From contig JABFXX010000076.1 of NCBI GenBank assembly GCA_013368795.1, forward strand, positions 1 to 44,802: DNA of 44,802 nucleotides, read 5' to 3'. Made by a program: the position numbers and the translations under genes. Under the pieces are notes generated by a model. The model did no database searches and was not told the DNA's origin. It saw only the letters and a program-made list of their open reading frames with translations. Shown here in pieces: positions 23,067-34,559 of the stretch; the first letter of the stretch is position 1, and every line of letters begins with the position of its first letter. This DNA comes from Kofleriaceae bacterium. Lineage in GTDB: Bacteria; Myxococcota_A; Polyangia; Haliangiales; Haliangiaceae.

Positions 23067-24379
23067 CAGAACGTCACCGTGGTCCGGGCGAGGAAGAGGC
23101 CCCAATAGCGCACCGGGTTCGGGTTCAAGATCGGGTCGAGGTCGGCCGTGCCGTCGATGAAATGCGCCTCGACCTTCCACAGCCAGTGGTCGTTCACATC
23201 GAAGCGCAGCGTCGCCGCGAGGTCGCGCTGCCACGCCTGGAACGGCTCCATGTACTTCGCGCTGTGACCGCCGCGGTCGTCGGCATCGCGAGTGACGGCG
23301 TAGTAGGCTCCGGCGGCGAGCTTTGGCGTCACTTGATAGGTCGCCATGCTGTAGAGCCGCTCGCTGTCGGTGGTTGTCGTCGGCAACAGCGACGGCAGCG
23401 ACGATCGCTGGCGCGTCCACGAGCGCGCGTACTCGGCGGCGAGAGTCAGATCGCCTCGGATGTACTCGGCCGAGCCGACGGCGAGGGTGTCGGGACGCTG
23501 CGACACGACGATCGTGCCATCGTAGTCGGGCGGCACGAGCCCGAGCATCACCAGCTGCGACGTCGTCGCAGGGTCGAGCGTCAGGTGGAAGTCGATCGAC
23601 GCGCGGATGAACGTGGCGCCGATACGCAGCCCCTCGAAGGGCGGACGCCAGAACAGCTGCGCGCCGGTGACGTACTTCGTGTCGACGCGATCGAGCTCTG
23701 CGCCGTCGATCGTTAGCGCACTGCGCGGGATGATCAGCGTGCCGAGCAAGGCCTGGTAGTCGATTTCGCCGGCGTCACCCAGCTCGCGGGTGCCGTAGAG
23801 CGAGAAGCCCCGGTGCGAGATCAGGACGTCGCGGTTGCGGAACGGGTACACGCTCTGCGGCAGGAGGATCGGGACGCGAGCGGCATCGATGTCGGCGTAC
23901 TCGTTGTAGAGGCCGTATGGCATCCGAATCACGCCGGCCCGGAGCCCGAGCCACGGCCGCCATGCATAGTCGAGGTACGCCCAGTCGATGCGCGGCGAGG
24001 CGTCGTGGAACACGCCCTCGTCGCGTGCGAACAGCTGGACGCCGGCGCGCAGCTTGTCGGCGACCTCGGTCGACACGTTGAGGCCGACCTCGAACAGCTC
24101 GAGGCTGCCGCGCGACGACTCGCCGATGTAGTCGTTGTCCGTCGAGATGAAGCCACCCTCGCTGACGAAGCCGTGAATCTGGACGCGAGGGGTGCGCACC
24201 GGTTCGACCGGCGCGGGAGCAGGAACGTCCTCGGCCGCGACAAGTTCAGCGGGCTCGGTCGCGGCCGGCTCCGGAGCGGTCGCCGATTGATCTCCGGGCG
24301 CCTGCGCGCGGACCGGCGCGGCCAATGCAACGAGCAGTAGGAGCGCGAGACGCCCCCTCTGAAGCAGGCAAAACTTCAC
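23066..24379 (-). CDS. Outer-membrane porin-like protein
   Basis: A 437-residue predicted outer-membrane beta-barrel. GTG 24379 gives a clean signal peptide (residues 1-24, ending PVRAQ). A Pro/Ala/Glu-rich linker of about 40 residues leads to a domain starting IHGFVSEGGFISTDNDYIG with repeated amphipathic strands (LELFEVGLNVSTEVADKLRAG, LRAGVIRMPYGLYNEY, LYSMATYQVTPKLAAGAYYA). The sequence closes with a terminal Phe (ARTTVTF), the usual C-terminal signature of outer-membrane barrels. The layout resembles OprO/P-like phosphate-type porins. It is the first gene of the porin / binding protein / kinase operon and probably admits the sensed solute. A TTG at 24451 would add an unlikely N-terminal extension. 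Confidence 0.85.
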   Translation of the reverse strand: MKFCLLQRGRLALLLLVALAAPVRAQAPGDQSATAPEPAATEPAELVAAEDVPAPAPVEPVRTPRVQIHGFVSEGGFISTDNDYIGESSRGSLELFEVGLNVSTEVADKLRAGVQLFARDEGVFHDASPRIDWAYLDYAWRPWLGLRAGVIRMPYGLYNEYADIDAARVPILLPQSVYPFRNRDVLISHRGFSLYGTRELGDAGEIDYQALLGTLIIPRSALTIDGAELDRVDTKYVTGAQLFWRPPFEGLRIGATFIRASIDFHLTLDPATTSQLVMLGLVPPDYDGTIVVSQRPDTLAVGSAEYIRGDLTLAAEYARSWTRQRSSLPSLLPTTTTDSERLYSMATYQVTPKLAAGAYYAVTRDADDRGGHSAKYMEPFQAWQRDLAATLRFDVNDHWLWKVEAHFIDGTADLDPILNPNPVRYWGLFLARTTVTF

Positions 24380-24646
24380 CCTACCGACGACGTTACTCGA
24401 CCAGCCCCGACGAGACCTAGATGCGACGTGCAGCAAATCGTTGCACCCCAAAGCAAAGAGTGCACGAGGCGCATGCGCTCACCGCGCGCGCGAGCACGAT
24501 CTAACTCAGCCCGCGCAGCCCTCTTGACGTAACGAAGCACGTACTGGCCCTTCGCTCTGCGATCTCCCCTACGAGGACATCGGGAGGAGCCCGCGTGGTC
24601 TCGGATCTGCACGCCAAGCTCACTGCGCCAGAGGGGGCGCCGAACG

Positions 24647-24922
24647 ATGACCCACTGCCGATCGAATCGCACGCGCGTCCTGGTCGTGTCACCCAGCCGT
24701 CCCGCACGGGAGCGGCCCGACACGATATTCGTCGGGACGCCGCTCGAGGTCATCTCGCTCCTCGAGCACGACCGCGAGCTCATCTCGACGGTCATCCTCG
24801 CCGGCCGGTTCGCGAAGAACCGCGAGCTCGCGAAGTTCTTGACCGAGTCGTACCCCGCCCTGTCCGTGGTCGCGGGCCGGGCCGGCGAAGAGCCGGACGC
24901 GTACCTGCCGGCCTACGCCTGA
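24647..24922 (+). CDS. Small receiver-like protein, function unknown
   Basis: A 91-residue protein. The core TRVLVVSPSR...DTIFVGTPLEVISLLEHDRELISTVIL suggests a beta-alpha-beta receiver-like fold in which the acidic residues and phosphoacceptor of true receivers are missing. The protein ends after about three beta-alpha units. GAGGGGG at 24631-24637 is a strong Shine-Dalgarno sequence 9 bases before ATG 24647. It is preceded by a 267-base gap with no other gene. The 3' end overlaps the convergent FAM210-like gene by 10 bases. It could be a docking module or a decayed response regulator. I do not recognise a named family. Confidence 0.68.
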   Translation: MTHCRSNRTRVLVVSPSRPARERPDTIFVGTPLEVISLLEHDRELISTVILAGRFAKNRELAKFLTESYPALSVVAGRAGEEPDAYLPAYA

Positions 24923-25226
24923 TCCGGCGCTTCGACGTCAGAGGCCTCGTCCTCCGAGGGGACGCGGCGACGAGAGATTCGTTTCACGAGCGCCGCGATG
25001 AGCGGCGTCAGCGCGAGCGTCGCGAGGATCCGCAGCGGCATCGTCGCCTTCGCGGCGAGCCAGCCCGCACCGATGACGCCGAGCGTTCCCGATGCCGACG
25101 TGGGACCGACGCCCAGGCCGATCGCAATCGAGAACCCGACGATCGTCGCGAGCGACATCACGAGGTAGGTGATGATCGCGATCCGAGGGTAGTCGGCGAA
25201 CTGCTTCGCCAGGCGCTCCTTGAGGG

Positions 25227-25230
<4 letters not shown>
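24913..25230 (-). CDS. Small membrane protein, DUF1279/FAM210-like
   Basis: A 105-residue protein with an amphipathic N-terminus (MTLKERLAKQFADYPRIAIITY) followed by a hydrophobic helix (about 19-42), a Gly/Ala-rich loop, and a second hydrophobic stretch (46-85) before a charged tail (KRISRRR, then acidic). The pattern LKERLxxxxxxYxxxAxxTYL... and KATMPLRILATLALTPLIA matches the DUF1279/FAM210 family of small membrane proteins. Its ATG overlaps the stop of the DUF2156 gene by 4 bases (ATGA), so the two are coupled. The function of this family in bacteria is unknown; a chaperone-like role at the membrane is a guess. Confidence 0.77.
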
Positions 25231-26588
<1,358 letters not shown>

Positions 26589-26593
26589 GACGA

Positions 26594-28360
26594 CTACTTC
26601 GTTTCGAGCTCGGCGATCGCGTCCGCTGCCTCGCGCTCGACACACTTGTACACCTTGGCGCGCTTGAGTGGTGCGACCGCGCGCTTGTCTGCAGTCGCGC
26701 GCAGCTTGCCGATCACCGTGCGGCGGTCCTCGCACGTCGTCGCCTGCGCGAGATCGAGCGACAGCGAGGCGACGCGATCGAGCCGCGCGGCGAGGCCTTC
26801 GCGCTCGGCGATCGCCTGCGCGCGCCTGCGCACGTCGGGGAGCTTGGCGGTCGCCGCGACGGTCAGCACGAGGTCATCGGCGCGAGGCTTCACGCGCGTC
26901 GCGAGAATCTCGAGTGCGACGACCGCGTCGACCGCATCCTTGCCGTCGACGATCGCGGTCGCGTTCGCGCGCAGCTGTGCGTCCTCGGCCAGCTTCGGCG
27001 CGAGCACGATCGCACGTTCGTAGGCGGCGAGCGCGTCGAGGCGGCGCCCCGCGGCAAAGCGCGCGTGGCCGAGCAGCAGGTACGCCGACGCATCTCCGGG
27101 CTTCGCCGGCTCGGCGAGCTCGGTCTCGAGCAGGTCGATCGCCTCCTTCGGCGTGCCCGCGTTGACGAGCGCGGTCGCACGCTTCACGAGATCGGGCGAC
27201 GTCGCCTTCGCGTCCGAGGACGAGCCACCCGACGCGACCGCGATGATGACCACGAGGACGAGCACGAGCGTGCCGCCCACCGCTGCGACGATCATGCGGT
27301 GCTGGCGCGCGAGCTCGAGGAGGCGGTGTACCGCCGTTGGCTTCTGGGGCAGTGGCGCGTGCCCCGGCGCGGCGAGCGGCTGGCTGTGCTCGGTCGGCGG
27401 TGGCGGACGCTGCAGCAGATCCTGCACGTGCAGGTGGAAGCTGTCGTCGGGTGGCCGCGAGAGCGGCTCCGGCGCCGGCGTGGCGACCGGCAGCGAGTGG
27501 ATCGCGGCATCGACGGCGGTCGCCATCTCCGTCGCCGACGCGAACCGCAGGTCGGGCTTCTTCGCGAGCGCCTCGCCGACGACATGCTCGATCTGCGGCG
27601 TGAACGTGCGGCCGGTGCCTCGCTGGTCCAGGCGCGGTGCCGCGGCGTACGTGTGCAGCCGCATCAGCGTGCTCGGATCCGCGTCGGCGAACGGCGGCTG
27701 ACCGGCGAGCAGCTCGTAGAGCACGGCCCCCATCGAGTAGAGATCCGCGCGGGCATCGACCGTCCCACCGACCACGCACTCGGGCGCGATGTAGCGGGGA
27801 TCGCCGAATGCGGTCATTCCGGCCTGTGTAAGCTTCGCTTCGCCGAGCACCGTCTGCGTATCGGCGACGAGCTTCGCGACGCCGAAGTCGAGCATCTTGA
27901 CGAGGTCCTGGCCGCCGTCGTTCGCGATCAGGATGTTCTCCGGTCGGATGTCGCGATGGATCACGCCCATCGCGTGCGCCTGGCCAAGTGCATCGAGCAC
28001 CTGACGCGTGATGCCGAGCGCCCGACGTGGCTCGACCGGGCCTCCGCTCATGAGCGTGCGCAGCGCGAGCCCTCGCACGAGCTCGGTCGCGAGAAACAGC
28101 GTTCCGTCGTCGAGCCTGCCGACCTCTAGCAGCTCGACGATGTTGCGATGGCGGAACATTGCGAGCGTCTTGCCCTCGCGCAGGAACCTCGCCGCGACCT
28201 CGGAGTCCGCGTGCTCAGCATGCAGGACCTTGAGCGCGACTCGCGTGCCCAGCTCGACATGTTCTGCCTCGTAGACGTCAGCGGTCGCCCCGCTCGCGAG
28301 TCGGTCGACGACGCGGTAGCGCCCGACGACGAGCGTGCCGACGAGATCTCGCTCGGCCAT
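26594..28360 (-). CDS. Transmembrane Ser/Thr protein kinase with extracytoplasmic TPR-like domain; atypical active-site residues
   Basis: A 588-residue kinase. The domain runs from about 14 to 285 with Lys44, HRDIRPEN (135-142) and DFG (158-160), then APE. Two departures are visible. The glycine loop LASGATADV has Ala22 and Ala27 where Gly is normal, and the catalytic-loop Lys of HRDxKPxN is Arg139. Catalysis may be weak or altered. A Pro-rich linker, one transmembrane helix (about 356-377) and a helical domain follow. The latter has TPR-like units (AKPGDASAYLLLGHARFAAGRRLDALAAYERAI). The gene leads the kinase / DUF2156 / FAM210-like operon, which suggests control of a membrane-lipid function. 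It is divergent from the glycosyltransferase gene. Confidence 0.93.
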   Translation of the reverse strand: MAERDLVGTLVVGRYRVVDRLASGATADVYEAEHVELGTRVALKVLHAEHADSEVAARFLREGKTLAMFRHRNIVELLEVGRLDDGTLFLATELVRGLALRTLMSGGPVEPRRALGITRQVLDALGQAHAMGVIHRDIRPENILIANDGGQDLVKMLDFGVAKLVADTQTVLGEAKLTQAGMTAFGDPRYIAPECVVGGTVDARADLYSMGAVLYELLAGQPPFADADPSTLMRLHTYAAAPRLDQRGTGRTFTPQIEHVVGEALAKKPDLRFASATEMATAVDAAIHSLPVATPAPEPLSRPPDDSFHLHVQDLLQRPPPPTEHSQPLAAPGHAPLPQKPTAVHRLLELARQHRMIVAAVGGTLVLVLVVIIAVASGGSSSDAKATSPDLVKRATALVNAGTPKEAIDLLETELAEPAKPGDASAYLLLGHARFAAGRRLDALAAYERAIVLAPKLAEDAQLRANATAIVDGKDAVDAVVALEILATRVKPRADDLVLTVAATAKLPDVRRRAQAIAEREGLAARLDRVASLSLDLAQATTCEDRRTVIGKLRATADKRAVAPLKRAKVYKCVEREAADAIAELETK

Positions 28361-28436
28361 GTGCCGAGTTTACACGCTGTGTCGTCAGCGCACTCGCGCT
28401 CAGAGTTTCTACTTGTGCACATGTAGCGGTGGCGCG

Positions 28437-28457
28437 CGTGCGGTTTAGGTCCGCACG
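28437..28457. repeat. Inverted repeat in the kinase/glycosyltransferase divergent region
   Basis: CGTGCGG-TTTAGGT-CCGCACG has perfect 7-bp arms around a 7-base spacer, in the middle of the 161-base divergent gap. A smaller palindrome TGTGCACA lies at 28414-28421. The position between two divergent genes and the lack of a T-run favour a regulator-binding site over a terminator. The regulator is unknown. Confidence 0.42.
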
Positions 28458-28521
28458 ATCTCACCTGAACTTCTAGGGGAACCGAGTAGCCGACCCCGTT
28501 TGTCGTCGACATGATGACGAC

Positions 28522-29739
28522 ATGCCGACGCCGATCATCGCTTTCTCGAAGGACTGGCACGAGGACCACACGTCGAATCATCACGTGCTCCGCGAGCTCG
28601 CCAAGACCCGCCGCGTGCTGTGGCTGAACTCGCTGGCGACGCGCAAACCGGATCTGTCGTCGGCGCGTGACGTGGGCAAGATCAAGCGCAAGCTGCGCGA
28701 GTTCGTGAAGGGTGCGGTCAACGTCGAGAACGATCTGTGGGTCGCGACGCCGCTCGTTCTCCCGCTCCCGCAGAGCACGGTCGCGGTGAAGCTGAACCGT
28801 CAGATCCTGCGCTGGACGATCCAGGCGCTGCGCGCGCAGCTCGGCATCAAGAAGTTCCAGCTGTGGACGTTCCTGCCGAACACCGCGCCGTACGTCGGCA
28901 CGCTCGGCGAGGATCTCGCCGTGTACTACTGCGTCGACGAGTGGGCGACGTTCGCCGGCCTCGATCGCGAAGGCACGATCGCGATGGAGCGCGCGCTGCT
29001 CGAGCGCGTCGACGCGACGTTCACGACGAGCCTCGCGCTCGCCGAGAAGAAGCGCGCGGTCTGCCGCAACACGTTCCTCGCCCCGCACGGCGTCGATGCC
29101 GAGAAGTTCCAGCGCGCGCTCGATCCGCAGGTCGAGGTGCCGGCAGACCTCGCGGCGCTGCCGGGCAAGAAGATCGGCTTCTTCGGCACGCTGCGCGACT
29201 TCCTCGACTACGACCTGATGGCTCACATCGCGAAGGCACGGCCCGACTGGTCGATCGCACTCATCGGCCAGGAGATGTGCGACATCGGTCCGCTCCGCGG
29301 CCTGCCGAACGTCCACCTGCTCGGCCAGAAGAAGCACGACGAACTGCCCGCGTACTGCAAAGGCTTCGACGTCGGCCTGATCCCGTACCGGATCGACAAC
29401 GAGGTGAAGTTCATCAACCCGCTCAAGCTCCGCGAGTACCTGTCCGCGGGTCTACCGGTCGTCTCGACCGACATGCCGGAGGTGCAGCCGTACGCGCACC
29501 TCTGCCACATCGGCCAGACCTATGACGACATCGTGGCCGCGTGCGAGCGCGCGCTCCAGGAGGGTTCGCCGGAGCAGCGCGCGCGTCGCGCGAAGTCGAT
29601 GGACTCGGAGACCTGGCAGGCGCGCGTCGCGGCGACGATGCGCACCGTCGAGCAGTTCGAGGCGCGCAAGCAGCAGACCGCGCACGACGATCTGATCGGC
29701 GCGTTCCCGGTGTTCGGCGAGGTCGCGGTCGCGCGTTAG
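28522..29739 (+). CDS. Glycosyltransferase, GT-B fold (GT1/GT4-like)
   Basis: A 405-residue cytosolic glycosyltransferase. The N-terminal lobe (1-200) starts PIIAFSKDWHEDHTSNHHVL and contains VYYCVDEWATFAG, typical of enzymes related to TuaH-like glycosyltransferases. The C-terminal lobe starts at KKIGFFGTLRDFLDYDL and carries NVHLLGQKKHDELPAYCKGFDVGLIPY and the nucleotide-sugar motif NPLKLREYLSAGLPVVST, with Glu in the usual metal/ribose position. It probably makes a polysaccharide or glycolipid bond. No polymerase or flippase genes are near, so the pathway is unknown. ATG 28522 has no clear Shine-Dalgarno sequence. The 3' end shares TTAG with the convergent dehydrogenase gene. Confidence 0.92.
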   Translation: MPTPIIAFSKDWHEDHTSNHHVLRELAKTRRVLWLNSLATRKPDLSSARDVGKIKRKLREFVKGAVNVENDLWVATPLVLPLPQSTVAVKLNRQILRWTIQALRAQLGIKKFQLWTFLPNTAPYVGTLGEDLAVYYCVDEWATFAGLDREGTIAMERALLERVDATFTTSLALAEKKRAVCRNTFLAPHGVDAEKFQRALDPQVEVPADLAALPGKKIGFFGTLRDFLDYDLMAHIAKARPDWSIALIGQEMCDIGPLRGLPNVHLLGQKKHDELPAYCKGFDVGLIPYRIDNEVKFINPLKLREYLSAGLPVVSTDMPEVQPYAHLCHIGQTYDDIVAACERALQEGSPEQRARRAKSMDSETWQARVAATMRTVEQFEARKQQTAHDDLIGAFPVFGEVAVAR

Positions 29740-30593
29740 CGCGTCGAGATGAGGTGCTTGGCGACGACCGTCCAGTCCGCGTTGCCGTCACCCTGCGAGA
29801 TCGCGGCATCCATCAGCTTCGCGAACTCGGGCAGCATCGTCAGCTCGACGCCAGCGCGATCGGCCTCGGCCTGCATCAGCCGCGCGTCCTTGCGAGCCAT
29901 CGCGAGCTCCCATGACGGGTTCGCGTAGTCGGCGTCCATCATCCGCTTGAACCTGCCCGGCAGCGAGACGCCCGGGTTGAAGTGGCCGAGCAGCGCGGCG
30001 ACGTCGGCGCCGGTCATCGACATCGACTTCGCGAGCGCGAGCATGTCGGTGAACCCGGCGGTGATCGCCATGAGAAGCAGGTTGCCGATCAGCTTGTAGC
30101 CAGCCGCGGCATCGATGCGCTCGCCGAGATCGATCAGCTTGCCGGTCATCGGCGCGAGCAGCGGCGTCGCCTTCGCGATGACGTCGCGATCACCGGAGAC
30201 CATCATGAGGCCAGTCGACTCGAGCGCGTTCTGCGGTCCCATGAACACGGGCGCGTGGAGATAGGTGATCCCTCGCGACTCCCAGTCGCGCGTTCGCGTC
30301 CGCGCTCCCGCCGTCGACGTCGTCGAGTGATCGATCACGAGCGCGCCTTTCGCGAGACCGGGAGCCGCCTGGGCGAGCACGCCATCGACCGCGGCATCGT
30401 CGCTGACGACGATGTGGACGCGGCTCGCGCCGCGAACCGCATCCGCCGGCGAGTCCGCGACCGAGATGCCTTCATGTTCGAGAGCGCGTGCACGCGCTGC
30501 CGTGCGGTTCCAGACGCGGACGTCCTCGCCCTTCTTGCGAAGCGCGCGCGCGAATCCAGAGCCGAGCAAACCGGTACCGAGAATCGTGATCAT
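29736..30593 (-). CDS. NAD(P)-dependent beta-hydroxyacid dehydrogenase (3-hydroxyisobutyrate dehydrogenase family)
   Basis: A 285-residue oxidoreductase. The Rossmann motif GTGLLGSG (6-13) opens the cofactor domain, followed by VWNRT, where Arg30 suggests NADP preference. The substrate motif DHSTTS is at about 88-93 (usually D.ST). The helical C-terminal domain carries the catalytic Lys167 in GYKLIGNLLL with Asn171, as in hydroxyisobutyrate and glyoxylate/succinate semialdehyde reductases. The sequence upstream of ATG 30593 is open but not family-like, so this ATG is the start. It is divergent from the type III PKS gene with a 48-base gap. The substrate is a 3-hydroxyacid or its semialdehyde; exact identity is unknown. 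Confidence 0.92.
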   Translation of the reverse strand: MITILGTGLLGSGFARALRKKGEDVRVWNRTAARARALEHEGISVADSPADAVRGASRVHIVVSDDAAVDGVLAQAAPGLAKGALVIDHSTTSTAGARTRTRDWESRGITYLHAPVFMGPQNALESTGLMMVSGDRDVIAKATPLLAPMTGKLIDLGERIDAAAGYKLIGNLLLMAITAGFTDMLALAKSMSMTGADVAALLGHFNPGVSLPGRFKRMMDADYANPSWELAMARKDARLMQAEADRAGVELTMLPEFAKLMDAAISQGDGNADWTVVAKHLISTR

Positions 30594-30641
30594 TGGCGCG
30601 GACCTTACCGCAGGCTCGGTTCGTGCACGCACGCCGCGGCC

Positions 30642-31727
30642 GTGCGGCTCGGTGGCTTCATCACGACACGACCCATGTTCGAGATGTCCCAGGAGCGCAG
30701 CCTCGATTGGCTCGCCGATGCCCACGCGGAGGCCGAAGCGCGTCGGGCGCAGCTCGACGAGCGAGGCAAGCGAGCATTTCGCGACAAGCTCGCGCGAATT
30801 CTTGCGCGGGCCGCCTGCCAACCCCCGAAGATCTTGCGCAGAGGCCATTCACTAACCGATGCGCGCCGCGCGGAGCTCGCGGGCGGGCTCGGCACGGCGG
30901 CCCGAACGAAGCTGTTCGGCGAGGTCGTCGACGAGTACTTCGCGCGCGCCTACAGCGCCGACGAGGCCGCTCCCGATGACCTGATCCATGTCACGTGCAC
31001 CGGTTACCTCTCGCCGAGCGCCGCGCAGAAGACCGTCGCGAAGCTCGGCTGGGGCAGCGCGACGCGCGTGACGCACGCGTACCAGATGGGCTGCTACGCC
31101 TCACTCCCGGCGGTCCGGATCGGTGCAGGGTTTGCGGCGCTCGGGGCGCGACGCGTCGACATCGTTCATACCGAGCTGTGTTCGCTCCACGTCGATGTCG
31201 CCGATCACCGGATCGAGCAGCTCGTCGTGCAGAGCCTGTTCGCCGACGGCTTGATTCGCTATTCGCTGTCGAACGAGGGTCCCGGGCTCGAGCTCGTCAC
31301 CGCGTACGAGCGCATCCTGCCCGACTCCGCCGCCTCGATGAGCTGGATCGTCGGCGACCAGGGCATGCAGATGTCGCTCGCGCGCGACGTGCCCGACCGG
31401 ATCGGCCGCGTGCTGCGGACGTTCGTGCTCGAGCTGTATCGCCGCGCGGGCCTCGACCTCTCGGCGATGAAGCGCAGCGTGTTCGCCGTTCATCCCGGCG
31501 GGCCGAAGATCATCGACGGCGTTCGCGACGTCCTCGAGCTGACCGAGGCGCAGGTCGAGGCGAGCCGGCTCGTGCTGCGCGACCACGGCAACATGTCGTC
31601 GGCGACGCTGCCGCACATCTGGATGGCGCTCCTCGCCGATCCTCGCGTACCGGTGGGCACCCTCATCCCCAGCCTCGCGTTCGGTCCAGGTCTGACCGTC
31701 TGCGGCGCGCTGTTCGAGAAGCGCTGA
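30642..31727 (+). CDS. Type III polyketide synthase (chalcone/alkylresorcylate synthase-like)
   Basis: A 361-residue thiolase-fold enzyme that condenses an acyl-CoA starter with malonyl-CoA units. The catalytic triad is complete: Cys151 in MGCYASLPA, His284 in AVHPGGPKII and Asn317 in DHGNMSSAT. The VTCTGYLSPS and GPGLTVCGALFEK motifs are also standard. The N-terminus (LGGFITTRPMFEMSQERSLD) matches bacterial alkylresorcinol or pyrone synthases, so GTG 30642 is chosen over ATG 30675, although no Shine-Dalgarno sequence is seen. The next gene starts in its stop codon (TGATG), so the methyltransferase is coupled. The pair may make methylated phenolic lipids or pyrones with a long acyl chain. Starter and chain length cannot be read from sequence. 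Confidence 0.92.
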   Translation: MRLGGFITTRPMFEMSQERSLDWLADAHAEAEARRAQLDERGKRAFRDKLARILARAACQPPKILRRGHSLTDARRAELAGGLGTAARTKLFGEVVDEYFARAYSADEAAPDDLIHVTCTGYLSPSAAQKTVAKLGWGSATRVTHAYQMGCYASLPAVRIGAGFAALGARRVDIVHTELCSLHVDVADHRIEQLVVQSLFADGLIRYSLSNEGPGLELVTAYERILPDSAASMSWIVGDQGMQMSLARDVPDRIGRVLRTFVLELYRRAGLDLSAMKRSVFAVHPGGPKIIDGVRDVLELTEAQVEASRLVLRDHGNMSSATLPHIWMALLADPRVPVGTLIPSLAFGPGLTVCGALFEKR

Positions 31728-32866
31728 TGCTCGCCGCCTGTCTCGTTCCGATCGCGCTCCAGGCGCTCGCGATGCTCGTCGACGAGGCGCACTTCCATCG
31801 CCGCCGCGGGTTGCCGCGCTGGGAGCGGATCGGTCATCCGCTCGACACGCTGACGATCGCGCTGTGTCTCGCGTGCCTACTCGTCGGCGGAAGCCTCGCC
31901 GTGTACGTCGGCCTCGCGATCGCGTCGACGCTGTTCGTGACGAAGGACGAGGCCGTGCACGCGCGCGAGTGCGGCGCCGGCGAGCACTGGCTCCACGCGG
32001 TGCTGTTCGCGCTGCACCCGATCGTGCTCGCGGCATTCGCGGTCCTGGCGCTGAACGGGCAGCGCGACATCCTCGCCGGGCAGCTCGCGGTGACGCTCGC
32101 GTTCATGGCGTACCAGGCGATCTACTGGAACGTGCTCCGCGACCGCCGGCCGCGCGCGATCAACAACGAGTGGTACGCCGATCTCGGCGAGCGCTGGTAT
32201 CGCGCCACCGACACGCCGATCGCGCTGCTTCGCGCGGAGAGCCGCCAGCGCAATCCCTGGATCGCGACCACGATCGGCGCGGAGCCTCGTCGCGTGCTCG
32301 ATCTCGGGTGCGGCGCCGGCTTTCTGGCGAACCATCTCGCGACGAAGGGTCACGCGGTCACCGGTGTCGACACGACGCCCGAGAACCTCGTCGTCGCGCG
32401 CGCGCACGATGCGACCGGCACCGCGACCTACGAGCTCGGCGACGCGTGCGCGCTGCCGTATCCCGACGCGAGCTTCGACGTCGTCTGCGCGATGGATCTG
32501 ATCGAGCACGTCCCGGATCCCTCGCGACTCGTCGCCGAAGCGGGCCGCGTGCTCGCGCCCGGCGGGCTGTTCTTCTTCCACACGTTCAACCGGACGTGGC
32601 TCGCGAACCTCATCGTGATCAAGGGCGTGTCGTGGTTCGTGAAGAACACGCCCGATGACCTGCACGTGATCGACCTGTTCCGTTCGCCCGCCGAGGTCGA
32701 TGCGATGTGTCGCGCCCACGGCCTCGAGATCGTCGAGCTGCACGGTTCGCGGCCGCGCTTTCGCTGGCCGCTGTGGCGCATGCTGCTGACCGGCCGCGTC
32801 GGCGACGACTTCGCGTTCACGTTCACGCCGTCGACGGCGATCGGCTACACCGGCGTCGCGCGGCGA

Positions 32867-33882
<1,016 letters not shown>

Positions 33883-33886
<4 letters not shown>

Positions 33887-34515
33887 CGCGGCTCCTTTGG
33901 GTGCGCGACGAGTGCGACGAGCGCGAGCGCGGCGCCGACCATCTCCATCGTCTCTTCGACCCAGTCGATGAGCCCGTAGCCGAGCGTCTCGGCGCCATGC
34001 GCGTCGGTCCATGCGCCGAGCGGTAGCTCCATGACGAGCGCACCGCCGATGTAGATCGCGGCGGCGATCACGAGCCGGCGCCGCGTGACCTCGGCGAGCG
34101 CACGCACGAACGGCAGATAGAGCGCGCCGATCACGGCGACGATCGCCGCGGCGGGAATCACCCAGTCGAAGTAGAGGACGCCCGACGTGTGGAGGTGACC
34201 GCCGAGGTGCTCGTGCAGCTCCGCGGTCTCGTCGAGCGACATGTAGCCGGCGACGAGCGCCATGCCCCACCAGTGGCGGTGCATCGGCGGCCGCGCGGCG
34301 GCGATCGAGCCGGCCGCGAGCGCACACGACAGCAGCAGCGCCGAGGAGAACCACGTCGGCACGTTCCCCTCGTACGACAGGGACAGCACCGGGGTCAGCG
34401 CATCGACGACGGTGCCCGGCGCTTCTGCATGCAGGATCTCGATCGCGAGACCGAGCACCGATGTGACGGAGATCGCGGCCAGCAACCGGCGGCGAAGCAC
34501 CTGCGGGTCGATCAC
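33883..34515 (-). CDS. Hypothetical multipass membrane protein
   Basis: A 210-residue protein with about six hydrophobic helices. The central motif WGMALVAGYMSLDETAELHEHLGGHLHTSG contains an acidic pair and several His residues, and resembles the SLDExxxxHE motif of otherwise uncharacterised bacterial membrane proteins. No named family is recognised. GTG 34515 begins the frame and no good Shine-Dalgarno sequence is visible. The stop overlaps the downstream membrane protein gene by 4 bases (ATGA), so the two are made together and may form a complex. The start is separated from the divergent small lipoprotein gene by 44 bases. Confidence 0.77.
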
Positions 34516-34559
34516 CGGGTCATTGTATCGAAGGCACCGGTCCGATATGTTTGCAGACG

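Noticed and set aside
24524..24550. TTGACG as a -35 element upstream of the small receiver-like gene
   Set aside because: No acceptable -10 sequence lies 16-18 bases downstream.
24596..24611. TGGTCT-N5-CTGCA as a sigma-54 promoter
   Set aside because: The GG-N10-GC spacing is right and the predicted start fits the leader, but the -24 element matches only half the consensus. Such matches are expected by chance in GC-rich DNA.
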